The notes beneath the pieces were generated by a model. It was not told the DNA's origin and did not search any database. It was given only the letters and a program-made list of their open reading frames with translations. From the NCBI RefSeq assembly GCF_030693625.1, contig NZ_JAUYAF010000004.1, positions 1 through 54,340 of the forward strand: a DNA stretch of 54,340 bases, given 5' to 3'. Shown here piece by piece: positions 24,801-33,100 of this stretch. The number at the start of each line of letters is the position of its first letter. Positions within the stretch are counted from its first letter, which is position 1. This DNA is from Phenylobacterium sp. (lineage in GTDB: Bacteria; Pseudomonadota; Alphaproteobacteria; Caulobacterales; Caulobacteraceae). Both the position numbers and the translations under genes were made by a program.

Positions 24801-26660
24801 CACCGCCACGTCTTCCTCGATCCCGATCCGGACCCGGCGACAAGCTACGCCGAGCGGGCCCGTCTGTTCGAGCTGCCGCGGTCCTCCTGGGAGGACTACG
24901 ACCGCCAACTGATCTCCAAGGGTGGCGGGGTCTTCCCCCGCAGCCTGAAGTCCATCCCGCTCTCCGCCGAGGTCCGGGCGATGCTCGAGATCGACGCCGA
25001 CAGCGCCACGCCGGCTGAACTGCTCTCGGCCATCCTCAGGGCGCCGGCCGAACTGCTCTATCTCGGCGGCATCGGCACCTATGTGAAGGCCCGCACCGAG
25101 GGCCACCTGGAGGTGGGGGACAAGACCAACGACGCCCTGCGGGTCAATGGCGCCGACCTGCGGGTCAAGGTCGTCGGCGAGGGCGCGAACCTGGGCTTCA
25201 CCCAGGCTGGCCGTATCGAGTTCGCCCTCAAGGGCGGCAGGATCAACACCGACGCCATCGACAACTCCGCCGGGGTCGACAGCTCCGACCATGAGGTCAA
25301 CATCAAGATCGCGACGGGGATTCTTGAACGAACAGGCGTTCTGACCCGACCCAAGCGCGACAAGCTGCTGAAGTCGATGACCGATGACGTGGCCGCTCAC
25401 GTCCTGGCCCACAACTACGACCAGACCCTGGCCCTGTCCCTGATGGACCTGGACGCTCCCGGCGAGCTGGAACCCCACGCCCGCTTCATGTTGTCCCTGG
25501 AGTTCGCCGGCCGCCTGGACCGCACGGTGGAGGGCCTGCCCGACGCCGCGGTCCTCGCCGCCCGCGCTGAGTCCGGCCTGGGCATGACGCGGCCCGAGGA
25601 AGCCGTCCTGCTGGCCTATGGCAAGCTGGAGCTGTCCCATGACATCGTCGCCTCCCGCGCCCCCGACGACCCGCACTTCGAGGCGGTGCTGGAGGGCTAT
25701 TTCCCCAAGGCGCTGCGCAAGTACGACGACGCCCTGCGCAAGCACCGCCTGCGCCGCGAGATCATCGCCACCGTGGTGGCCAACGATGTGATCAACCGCT
25801 GCGGACCGAGCCTGCCGTCGCGGCTGATGGCGGCGGCCTCCTGCGACCTGCGCGCCTTCGTCGCGGGCTACGAGGCCGCCAAGGCGGTGCTGGGCCTACC
25901 CGCCGTGTGGGACGCGGTGGCCGCCCTCGATCCCGAGATCCCGGGCCAGACCCCGGCCGCGGGCCAGATGGCCCTGTTCCGCCGCCTGGCCTTCACCCTG
26001 CGCGGCGAGACCTTCTGGCTGGCGCGCCGGGCCGGGCGCACGGGCGCCAGCGTGGGGGACCTGATCAAACGCTATGGCCCCGGCACCGCGACCCTGCGCA
26101 AGCTCGGCCCCCAGGTGCTGTCGGAGGTCGAGCAGACCCGCACCGCAGCCCAGATCGCCAAGCTGGTGGAGGCCGGAGCGCCCGAGGCCCTGGCGGCCCA
26201 GGTGGCTAACCTGCAGCCCCTCACCACCGCGGTGGATCTGGTGGACCTGGCTGAGGCCTCGTCCTGGGCTCTGCCCAATGTGGCGCGCCTCTATCACCAG
26301 ACCGGGGCGGTCTTCGCCTTCGACCGCCTGCGTGCCGCGGCGGGCGGTTTCACGGCCGGCGACGCCTTCGAGCGCACCGCCGTGCGCCGCCTGCTGGAGG
26401 ACCTGCTGGCCGAGCAGGCGGTTCTGACCCGCTCGATCATGACCTTCGCCGCCAGTCCCCAGGCCGGAGAGACCCCGGAAGCCGCCCGCAAGGCCATCGC
26501 GTCCTGGACCGCCCTGCGCCGTGACGCCGCCGAAGCCGCGGCCAAGTCCATCGCCGAGATCGAGGCGGCCGGCGGCGGCTGGACCTTCGCCAAGCTCACC
26601 ATCGCCAACGCCGCCCTGCGCGAACTGGCGGCGAGCGCGACGACGGAGAGGAAGGCCTAG
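21819..26660 (+). CDS. gdhB: NAD-specific glutamate dehydrogenase, large (180-kDa) class
   Basis: The 1613-residue protein is the L-GDH180 type known from Streptomyces, Pseudomonas and Caulobacter. It oxidises L-glutamate to 2-oxoglutarate and ammonia. The N-terminal half holds ACT-like regulatory modules; the dehydrogenase core starts near residue 700. Core motifs are [21 protein letters not shown], the substrate-binding [12 protein letters not shown] (Lys833), and [17 protein letters not shown]. The Rossmann part has [12 protein letters not shown]. The C-terminal 400 residues are the helical extension of this class. ATG 21819 gives the normal family length. Its TAG shares CTAG with the stop of the convergent Hsp70 gene. 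The symbol follows usage for this class, which varies between species. Confidence 0.95.
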   Translation: [1613 protein letters not shown]

Positions 26661-27964
26661 GCCGAAAGCTCCGCCCGGCGGCACCAGCGGTCCAGGTCCC
26701 GTTCCCGGCCCATGAGCGCCAGGCCCGAGGCGATGGATTCCAGTTCGCTGCCGCTCTCGATCCGCGACGGGTCAAACCGGCGATGGAAGATGGCGCGCAC
26801 CGCCGGCACCAGGGACGAGCCGCCGGTGAGGAAGATGCGGTCGATCTGCCCCGGTTGCAGCCCCGCCTCGGCCAGGGCCTCGTCGACGGCGGTCTCGATC
26901 AGGCCAAGCTCCGGCGCGATCCACGCCTCGAACTCCCCGCGGGGCACGTCGCGAACGATCTCGATGCTGCCCGCCTCAAAGCGGAACTGGGCGCTGGTGT
27001 CCCGCGACAGGGCCTCCTTCAGCCGGCTCACCGAGCGGTACAGCAGGTAGCCGTAGTTCTCATCCAGGGTCTCCACCAGCCGGGCGATCTTGTCGGGTTC
27101 GACCGCCTCGCGCACCAGCTTGCGGATCTCGCGCATGTCGCGGCTGGCCCGCATCAGGGCCAGCTGGTCCCAGCGGGCGAAGGTGGAATAGTAGCGGTTG
27201 GGGATCGGCAGGGTCTTCCCGAAGGAGGTGTAGCTGCTCCCCTTGCCCAGCTCCGGCGACACCAGATGGTCGATGATCCTGTAGTCGAAGGCGTCCCCCG
27301 CCACACCGACCCCCGACCGCCCCAGCGGCGTCGAGGTGATCTCGCCGTCCTGGCGGGAGAAGCGAATGATCGAGAAGTCGCTGGTGCCGCCGCCGAAGTC
27401 GCCCACCAGCACCGTGGCGTCCTCCTTCAGCTCGCGGGCGAAGAAGAAGGCGGCCCCGACGGGCTCGTAGGCGTAGAGGATCTCCTTGAACCCCAGCCGC
27501 GCGAAGGCCGTCTCGTAGCGCCGCAGGGCCAGCTCCGGATTGGGCGCGCCGCCGGCGAAGGTCACCGGCCGGCCGACGATCACCCGGTCGGGCAATTCCG
27601 CGAGCCCCGCCCCCGCGTGGTCGCGCATCTTCAGCAGGAAGGCCGAGAGCAGGTCCTCGAACTGGTAGCGCCGCCCGAGAATCTGGGTCTCGGTGAAGCT
27701 CTCCGAGGCGGCGAAGCTCTTGAAGGACTGGATGAAGCGGGTCTCCAGCGGGTCCTCGACATAGGCCTCGATGGCCCAGGGGCCCGCCTCCACCGTGCGG
27801 TCGTTGGGCCGGTCGGGGGGCGCGTGGAAGCTGATCGCCGAGCGGAAGGCGAAGAGCTCCCCCTCCGGCGCGGGGAAGGTGACGAGGGTCGCGGGCCCGG
27901 CGTCGCCGGCCAGGGCCACAACCGTATTGGTGGTGCCGAAATCGATGCCGATCGTACCGGCCAT
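26657..27964 (-). CDS. Short Hsp70 family protein (YegD-like, no substrate domain)
   Basis: The 435-residue protein contains all actin-fold ATPase motifs of Hsp70: GIDFGTTNT (phosphate 1), VGDFGGGTSDFSI (phosphate 2) and IFLTGGSSLVPAVR (adenosine). It is about 200 residues shorter than DnaK and ends soon after the ATPase domain, so a canonical peptide-binding domain and lid are missing. This matches E. coli YegD. The ATG at 27964 is the first in good register; an upstream in-frame GTG also exists. The gene is convergent with glutamate dehydrogenase and downstream of the malic enzyme gene on the same strand (149 bases). Function is unknown; a client-specific ATPase switch is likely. Confidence 0.88.
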   Translation of the reverse strand: MAGTIGIDFGTTNTVVALAGDAGPATLVTFPAPEGELFAFRSAISFHAPPDRPNDRTVEAGPWAIEAYVEDPLETRFIQSFKSFAASESFTETQILGRRYQFEDLLSAFLLKMRDHAGAGLAELPDRVIVGRPVTFAGGAPNPELALRRYETAFARLGFKEILYAYEPVGAAFFFARELKEDATVLVGDFGGGTSDFSIIRFSRQDGEITSTPLGRSGVGVAGDAFDYRIIDHLVSPELGKGSSYTSFGKTLPIPNRYYSTFARWDQLALMRASRDMREIRKLVREAVEPDKIARLVETLDENYGYLLYRSVSRLKEALSRDTSAQFRFEAGSIEIVRDVPRGEFEAWIAPELGLIETAVDEALAEAGLQPGQIDRIFLTGGSSLVPAVRAIFHRRFDPSRIESGSELESIASGLALMGRERDLDRWCRRAELSA

Positions 27965-28113
27965 GGCGCGCGCTCCGTCTTTGCTTTGTCGCGTGACGGG
28001 CGCCTGAACCGGCATCCACTTCGGGCTGTCACGCTTCGGCGGGTGAGAGACGACGGATCGCCACCCACCCAACGGCGCGCGACCCGCTTAGTTCGTGAGG
28101 CCGGCCCGACGCA

Positions 28114-30402
28114 TCAGGTTTGAGCCTCCACCAGGTCCTGCTCATAGGCCGCCACGGTGGCCATCTGCAGGATGCGGCTGACCGAGGCCGAGAGCGGGCA
28201 AATCTGCACCGACTTCGACAGCCCCAGCAGCAGGGGGCCAATGACGGTCGCCCCGCCCACGGCCTGAACCAGCTGGGTGGAGATGGCCGCCGAGTGGATG
28301 GCCGGCATGATCAGCACATTGGCCGGACCGGTCAGGCGCATGAACGGGTAGTTGACTCGCTTCTCGGGATCCAGCGCCAGCTCCGGCGGCATCTCGCCCT
28401 CATACTCGAAGTCCACGTCCATCTCGTCGAGCATGGCCACCGCCTCGCGCACCTTTTCGCTGCGCTGGCCCATGGGGTTGCCGAAGGTGGAATAGGACAT
28501 GAAGGCCACGCGCGGGGTGTAGCCCAGCACGCTCACCGTGCGGGCCGCCTGCAGGGCGATCTCCACCAGCTCGTCGGCCTCCGGCATCTCGGTGACGTTG
28601 GTGTCGGCGATGAACAGGGTGTGGCCCTTGGCCAGCACCACGCTCATGCCCATCACCCGGCCGTCGGGGGCCGGGTCGATGACCTGCAGCACCTCCTCCA
28701 GCACCTGGTCGTAGGAGCGGGTCACCCCGGTCACCATGCCGTCGGCGTGGCCCAGCGCCACCATGGCGGCGGCGAAGGAGTTGCGGTCCTGGTTGATCAG
28801 CCGCTGGACATCACGCTTCAGGAAGCCCTGCCGCGCCAGCCGGCCGTAGAGATACTCGACATATTCGGGATTGCGGTGCGACAACCGGGCGTTGATGATC
28901 TCCAGTCCGCTGTCCTTGGGATCCAGGCCGGCGGCGACCATGTTCTCCAGCACCAGGTCCTCACGTCCCACCAGCACCGCCTGGCCGAGGCCGGCGCTCT
29001 GGAAGGCGTAGGCGGCGCGGATCACGCTGGGCTCCTCGCCCTCGGCGAAGACGATGGTCTTCTTCGGCGCCGTTTGCACCGTGCCCTGCAGCTTCTGCAG
29101 GAAGGCCGCGGTGGGGTCGAGGCGCTGGGCCAGCGAGGCCCGGTAGGCGTCCATGTCCTCGATGGGCCTGCGGGCCACGCCGGAGTCCATCGCCGCCTGG
29201 GCCACGAAGGGCGGGATGTACCAGATCAGCCGCGGATCGAAGGGCGAGGGGATGATGTATTGCGGGCCGAACTTGAGCTGCTGGCCGTGATAGGCCGCGG
29301 CCACCTCGTCGGGCACATCCTCACGGGCCAGCTGCGCCAGGGCGTTGGCGCAGGCGATCTTCATCTCCAGGTTCACCCGGCGGGCGCGCACGTCCAGCGC
29401 CCCGCGGAAGATGTAGGGGAAGCCCAGCACATTGTTGACCTGGTTGGGATAATCGCTGCGGCCGGTGCCGACGATGGCGTCGGGACGCACGGCGTGCACC
29501 TCCTCGGGCAGGATCTCGGGGTCGGGGTTGGCCATGGCGAAGATCAGCGGATTGGGCGCCATCTTCATGATCATGTCCTGGGTCAGGACTCCCTTGGCCG
29601 ACAGGCCCAGGAAGACGTCGGCGCCCACCAGGGCCTCGGCCAGGGTCCGGGCGTCGGTGTCCACCGCGTGGGCCGACTTCCACTGGTTCATGCCCGCGGT
29701 CCGGCCCCGATAGATCACCCCGGTGTTGTCGACGGCGATGCAGTTGTCATGGCGCACCCCCATGGCCTTCATCAGGTCCAGGCTGGCGATCCCCGCCGCC
29801 CCGGCCCCGCAGAGCACCACCTTGACGTCCTTCAGCTCGCGGCCAGTGATGTGGCAGGCGTTGATCAGGCCCGCGCAGGAGATGATCGCTGTGCCGTGCT
29901 GGTCGTCGTGGAAGACCGGGATATCCAGCAATTCCTGCAGCTCGGTCTCGATGCGGAAGCACTCGGGGCTCTTGATGTCCTCGAGATTGATGCCGCCGAA
30001 GGTGACCCCGATGTTCTTGACCACCGTGATGACCTCATCCGGATCGGTGGCCGAGACCTCGATGTCGATGGAGTCGACATCGGCGAAGCGCTTGAAGAGC
30101 ACGCTCTTGCCCTCCATCACCGGCTTGGCGGCCAGGGCGCCAAGATTGCCGAGGCCCAGGATCGCCGTGCCGTTGGAGATCACCGCCACCAGGTTGCCCT
30201 TCGACGTGTAGTCGTAGGCCAGCTCCGGGTTCTCGGCGATGGCCAGGACCGGCACCGCCACGCCTGGCGAATAGGCCAGGCTTAGGTCGCGCTGCGTCGC
30301 CATCGGCTTGGTGGGCACAATGGCGATCTTGCCGGGCGTCGGGTCCCGGTGGAAGCTGAGGGCTTCCTCATCGGTGAAGGTACGTTTTTCGGCGTCGCTC
30401 AT
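28114..30402 (-). CDS. maeB: NADP-dependent malic enzyme with phosphotransacetylase domain
   Basis: The 762-residue protein is the MaeB fusion. Residues 1 to about 430 form malic enzyme (LSLAYSPGVAVP, the metal-binding FHDDQHGTA, and the cofactor motif LCGAGAAGIASLDLMKAMG). Residues 440 to the end form a phosphotransacetylase-like domain (VLVGREDLV, PALSAAISTQ-type region), normally non-catalytic and regulatory through acetyl-CoA. It oxidatively decarboxylates malate to pyruvate and supplies NADPH. ATG 30402 gives MSDAEKRTFTDEEAL with AAGGA upstream and the standard length; a longer open frame exists but its extra residues look non-coding. Transcribed alone toward the Hsp70 gene. Confidence 0.95.
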   Translation of the reverse strand: MSDAEKRTFTDEEALSFHRDPTPGKIAIVPTKPMATQRDLSLAYSPGVAVPVLAIAENPELAYDYTSKGNLVAVISNGTAILGLGNLGALAAKPVMEGKSVLFKRFADVDSIDIEVSATDPDEVITVVKNIGVTFGGINLEDIKSPECFRIETELQELLDIPVFHDDQHGTAIISCAGLINACHITGRELKDVKVVLCGAGAAGIASLDLMKAMGVRHDNCIAVDNTGVIYRGRTAGMNQWKSAHAVDTDARTLAEALVGADVFLGLSAKGVLTQDMIMKMAPNPLIFAMANPDPEILPEEVHAVRPDAIVGTGRSDYPNQVNNVLGFPYIFRGALDVRARRVNLEMKIACANALAQLAREDVPDEVAAAYHGQQLKFGPQYIIPSPFDPRLIWYIPPFVAQAAMDSGVARRPIEDMDAYRASLAQRLDPTAAFLQKLQGTVQTAPKKTIVFAEGEEPSVIRAAYAFQSAGLGQAVLVGREDLVLENMVAAGLDPKDSGLEIINARLSHRNPEYVEYLYGRLARQGFLKRDVQRLINQDRNSFAAAMVALGHADGMVTGVTRSYDQVLEEVLQVIDPAPDGRVMGMSVVLAKGHTLFIADTNVTEMPEADELVEIALQAARTVSVLGYTPRVAFMSYSTFGNPMGQRSEKVREAVAMLDEMDVDFEYEGEMPPELALDPEKRVNYPFMRLTGPANVLIMPAIHSAAISTQLVQAVGGATVIGPLLLGLSKSVQICPLSASVSRILQMATVAAYEQDLVEAQT

Positions 30403-30522
30403 AGGGGCGGCGTGTCCTTGGGCGCTGAGGTCTCGGGAACGGAAGGGCACCAACCTACAGAGGCCGGCGCCCTGAAACAACCTGCCGCGGGCCAATGCTT
30501 CGCCCGACAGGGTCGCGGCCGA

Positions 30523-31167
30523 TCAGCCCGCGCGGCGGGCCGCCAGCGCGGCCTGCATCTCGGCCAGCACCTTGGCGGCGCCCGGCTCCTGCTGCACGCG
30601 GCTCCAATAGGCGGCGACCTTGGTGTGCTTGGCGAGCAGGTCGCCCTTGCGGAACACCATGCCGAACACACCCACGAACATCAGCATGGGGACCAGGGCG
30701 CAGTCGGCGGTGGTGAGGCTGTCGCCCACCGCGTAGGTGTCTTCGGTCATGAAGACGTTGAGATGCTCCAGGCCGCTCTCCAGCTTGACGAAGGCGTCGT
30801 CGACCACCGCGGCGTCTCGGGTCGCGGGGTTCATCTGCCCAAACAGCGCGCCGCCCGAGGCCATGACATAAAGTTCCGCCACCCGGGCGATCAGCCGGCC
30901 GCGGGCGATGTCAGCCGGCTTGGCGGGGCGCAGCTTAGCCTCCGGATAGGCGTCGGCCAGGTATTCGACGATGGTGTCGCTCTCCGGGATCACCGTCCCG
31001 TCATCCAGCACCAGGGCCGGCAGCTTGCCCATGGGATTGATCGCCAGATACTCGGCGCTCTTGAGGTCCGCCGGATGGGCCAGGATCTCCACGGGCAGGT
31101 TCTTGGCGTAGATCGCAACCCGCGGGCGCGCGGCGAAGGGCGAGAGTTCGGCGGAGTAGAGCTTCAT
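30523..31167 (-). CDS. Glutathione S-transferase family protein
   Basis: The 214-residue protein has an N-terminal thioredoxin-like domain (MKLYSAELSPFAARPRVAI; cis-Pro loop GKLPALVLDDG; glutathione-binding PESDTIVEYL). An all-helical C-terminal domain follows with the capping motif LTTADCALVPML. The active-site Ser is probably in the AELSPFA segment. It catalyses glutathione conjugation or reduction; the substrate is unknown. ATG 31167 follows GAGGAAC at good spacing. It is 120 bases beyond the malic enzyme start on the same strand. A second, more distantly related GST lies 1.1 kb away beside a TetR gene. Confidence 0.9.
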   Translation of the reverse strand: MKLYSAELSPFAARPRVAIYAKNLPVEILAHPADLKSAEYLAINPMGKLPALVLDDGTVIPESDTIVEYLADAYPEAKLRPAKPADIARGRLIARVAELYVMASGGALFGQMNPATRDAAVVDDAFVKLESGLEHLNVFMTEDTYAVGDSLTTADCALVPMLMFVGVFGMVFRKGDLLAKHTKVAAYWSRVQQEPGAAKVLAEMQAALAARRAG

Positions 31168-31259
31168 GACGTGTTCCTCGGCGCCTCTTCGAAGCGGGCG
31201 CGCTGCGGGGGTGTTCATAGTCAGGCGTGGCGAGCTAGGCCAGTGCGCCACCAACTCCG

Positions 31260-31411
31260 CTCAATCCCGGCGAAGGCCGGGACCCAGATACATCCCGGAC
31301 CATCGATCGGATCCCGTTCGTGTGGTTCCTGTGGTTTGTGGACAATCTGATGGGCCTCACAGGCCGCGCGGCCTGCAGAATTGGGACGACGAACCACACG
31401 AACCACACGAA
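31260..31411. repeat. Mosaic palindromic repeat (GTTCGTGTGG family with partial GTCATCCCGG unit), copy 1
   Basis: The 303-base gap between the GST and TetR genes holds a partial TCAATCCCGG...CCGGGACCCAG element (31260-31298). Next is an imperfect long palindrome (31316-31411) whose arms are GTTCGTGTGGTTCCTGTGG and its complement CACGAACCACACGAA, with a GGCCGCGCGGCC core. The same mosaic occurs inverted at 43286-43442. I see no gene in this gap. Confidence 0.8.
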
Positions 31412-31470
31412 AATTATCGCAGCGTCGGTCCTTGATGCGTCCTGGCCTTCGCCGGAAGGCGCGGATGGGG

Positions 31471-32094
31471 CTACCGTCCTGCGCGCCCGCAGATCAGGTC
31501 CACCACCGAGGCCCCCATGGCCCGCAGGGTCGCCAGGTCGCCGCCGGCCCGGGCGCGGACGGCCATGCCGTTCAGGACCCCGGTCGCCACCCGCGCCATG
31601 CCGGCCGCGTCGCTGGAGCCGGGAAGGTTCCCCACCTCCATGGCGCGGCGGATGCGGCCCTCGAAGGCCGCGTCGATCTCGGCCAGGGCGGCGGCGAGGA
31701 CGGCGCGGACGTCAGGATCATCCACCGCCTCGGTCACCGCCGTTCCAACGAGAAAGCAGCCGCGGGGCCCGGCCTCGCCGCGCATATAGATGGCCGCCGT
31801 CGCCTCATACACCCGGGTCAGCGCTGTGCGCAGGTGGTCCTCGGGAGCAAAGGCGGCGGCGAGGCTGACGTTGATCTCGGCCCGGGATTTCTCCAAGGCC
31901 TGGATATACATCGCCTTCTTGTCCCCGAAGGCGCCGTAGAGGCTAGGCCGGTTCAGGCCCGTGGCGGCGGAGAGATCATCCAGGGACGTCGCCGCATATC
32001 CCGTATTCCAGAAGGCGGCGCGGGCCTGGTCCAGGGCCACGGCGGGATCGTAGGTGCGCGGACGGCCGCGGGGGCGGGGCTCCATCTGTACCAC
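31471..32094 (-). CDS. TetR family transcriptional regulator
   Basis: The 207-residue repressor has an N-terminal TetR DNA-binding domain: RPRTYDPAVALDQARAAFW and then the helix-turn-helix TSLDDLSAATGLNRPSLYGAFGDK. The C-terminal domain resembles the AcrR/NemR-like group that senses electrophiles or quaternary compounds (GCFLVGTA with a conserved Cys). Start is either GTG 32094 (AGGAA upstream) or ATG 32085. It is divergent from a GST gene, with a GTA-N-CG-NN-CG-N-TAC palindrome in between, so it most likely represses that gene and perhaps itself. The inducer is probably a GST substrate. Confidence 0.92.
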   Translation of the reverse strand: MVQMEPRPRGRPRTYDPAVALDQARAAFWNTGYAATSLDDLSAATGLNRPSLYGAFGDKKAMYIQALEKSRAEINVSLAAAFAPEDHLRTALTRVYEATAAIYMRGEAGPRGCFLVGTAVTEAVDDPDVRAVLAAALAEIDAAFEGRIRRAMEVGNLPGSSDAAGMARVATGVLNGMAVRARAGGDLATLRAMGASVVDLICGRAGR

Positions 32095-32245
32095 TTCGAA
32101 TCAAATTCCTGAGGCGATTAATTTACTACCGTTAAGGACTTTAATGCCCGGCGCCAGCGGGTATTTCGGCCACGCGACGGGTGAGGAAATCGCCCGCCGC
32201 GCGAACTCGTTTCTGTACCATTTCGCACGAAACTATTGACGCGTA

Positions 32246-32266
32246 TTATTTTGTATCGGACGGTAC
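32246..32266 (+). promoter_or_regulatory. GST promoter and TetR operator
   Basis: A TATTAT -10-like box (32244-32249) is followed at 32253-32266 by the palindrome GTATCGGACGGTAC (GTA.CG..CG.TAC), typical of TetR-family operators. Bound repressor would block transcription start. Two copies of CTGTACCAYTTCG at 32086-32098 and 32213-32225 may be further half-sites. Assignment is by pattern only. Confidence 0.5.
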
Positions 32267-32291
32267 GTAACTCAACCGACCGGAGGCCGTC

Positions 32292-32912
32292 ATGGACCTG
32301 TACTTCTCGCCCCTCGCCTGCTCGCTCGCCTCGCGCATCACCATCTATGAGGCGGGCGCGGAGAGCGCCGTCGCCCTCCAGCGGGTCGACACCAAGACCC
32401 AGACGACCGCCGACGGCGCCGATTACCGCGCCATAAATCCCAAGGGGATGGTTCCGGCGCTGCGGACACCCAGCGGGGACGTTCTCACCGAGAACGCCGC
32501 CATCCTGCCCTTCATCGCCGACCAGTTTCCGGGCGCGAACCTCGCCCCGGCCAGCGGCATCGAGCGCTCGCGCCTCGCCCAGTGGCTCAGCTTCATCGGC
32601 TCGGAGCTGCACAAGACGGTGTTCACCCCCCTGCTCAGCCCCAAGGCCAATGACGGCGCCAAGACCTATGCCCGTGAGGCCGCGCCCGGCCGCCTGGCCT
32701 ATCTCGACGCCCACCTGGCCGGCCGCGACTACCTGCTGGACCGCTTCAGCGTCGCCGACGCCTACCTGACGGCCGTCCTCAACTGGGGCCCGTTCGTCGG
32801 CGTCGACCTGGCGACCTGGCCCAATGTCGCCGCCTACTATGCTCGCGTCACCGCAAGGCCCCACGTGGCCCGCGCGATGCAGGAGGAGATGGGGCTGTTC
32901 AAGGCGGCGTAG
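32292..32912 (+). CDS. Beta-class glutathione S-transferase
   Basis: The 206-residue protein starts MDLYFSPLACSLASRITIYE. This is the beta-class signature, with the catalytic Cys in the FSPLACSL stretch as in Proteus/E. coli GstA. The cis-Pro loop NPKGMVPAL and TENAAILPFIAD complete the glutathione site; FSVADAYL is the helical N-capping box. Beta-class enzymes bind glutathione via Cys and take part in detoxification of xenobiotics and disulfide reduction. GGAGG precedes the ATG. The divergent TetR gene is its probable repressor. Confidence 0.93.
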   Translation: MDLYFSPLACSLASRITIYEAGAESAVALQRVDTKTQTTADGADYRAINPKGMVPALRTPSGDVLTENAAILPFIADQFPGANLAPASGIERSRLAQWLSFIGSELHKTVFTPLLSPKANDGAKTYAREAAPGRLAYLDAHLAGRDYLLDRFSVADAYLTAVLNWGPFVGVDLATWPNVAAYYARVTARPHVARAMQEEMGLFKAA

Positions 32913-32923
32913 GCTTTCCACCA

Positions 32924-33021
32924 CGTCATCCCGGCCGCAGCGAAGCGGAGAGCCGGGGACCCAGGGGCCACGCTCCCCGCCCCTGGGTCCCGGATCGGCC
33001 TGCCGGCCGTCCGGGATGACG
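32924..33021. repeat. Palindromic repeat, GTCATCCCGG family, copy 1
   Basis: An imperfect palindrome begins CGTCATCCCGG and ends CCGGGATGACG. An inner GGGACCCAGGGGC / GCCCCTGGGTCCC stem forms the core. It lies between the beta-class GST and dapB. A second full copy is at 41474-41568. This repeat type is common in Caulobacterales and other alphaproteobacteria. Confidence 0.85.
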
Positions 33022-33100
33022 GGAAGTGTTCTTGACCCAACCCTCACCCACGCGGGACAAGCGATGTACGCACTTCCGTAGATCGCCCGGAGAGACCCCG

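Noticed and set aside
23055..25745. 896-codon open frame antisense to glutamate dehydrogenase
   Set aside because: Low-complexity Gly/Val/Gln/Asp composition, no ribosome binding site, no recognisable motif; a shadow of the true gene.
28120..30285. 721-codon plus-strand frame opposite maeB
   Set aside because: His/Gly/Gln-rich shadow with no domain, fully covered by the malic enzyme gene.
31316..31411. Repeated GTTCGTGTGG / CCACACGAAC units considered as CRISPR-like
   Set aside because: They are the two arms of one palindrome with no regular spacers and no cas genes anywhere in the window.
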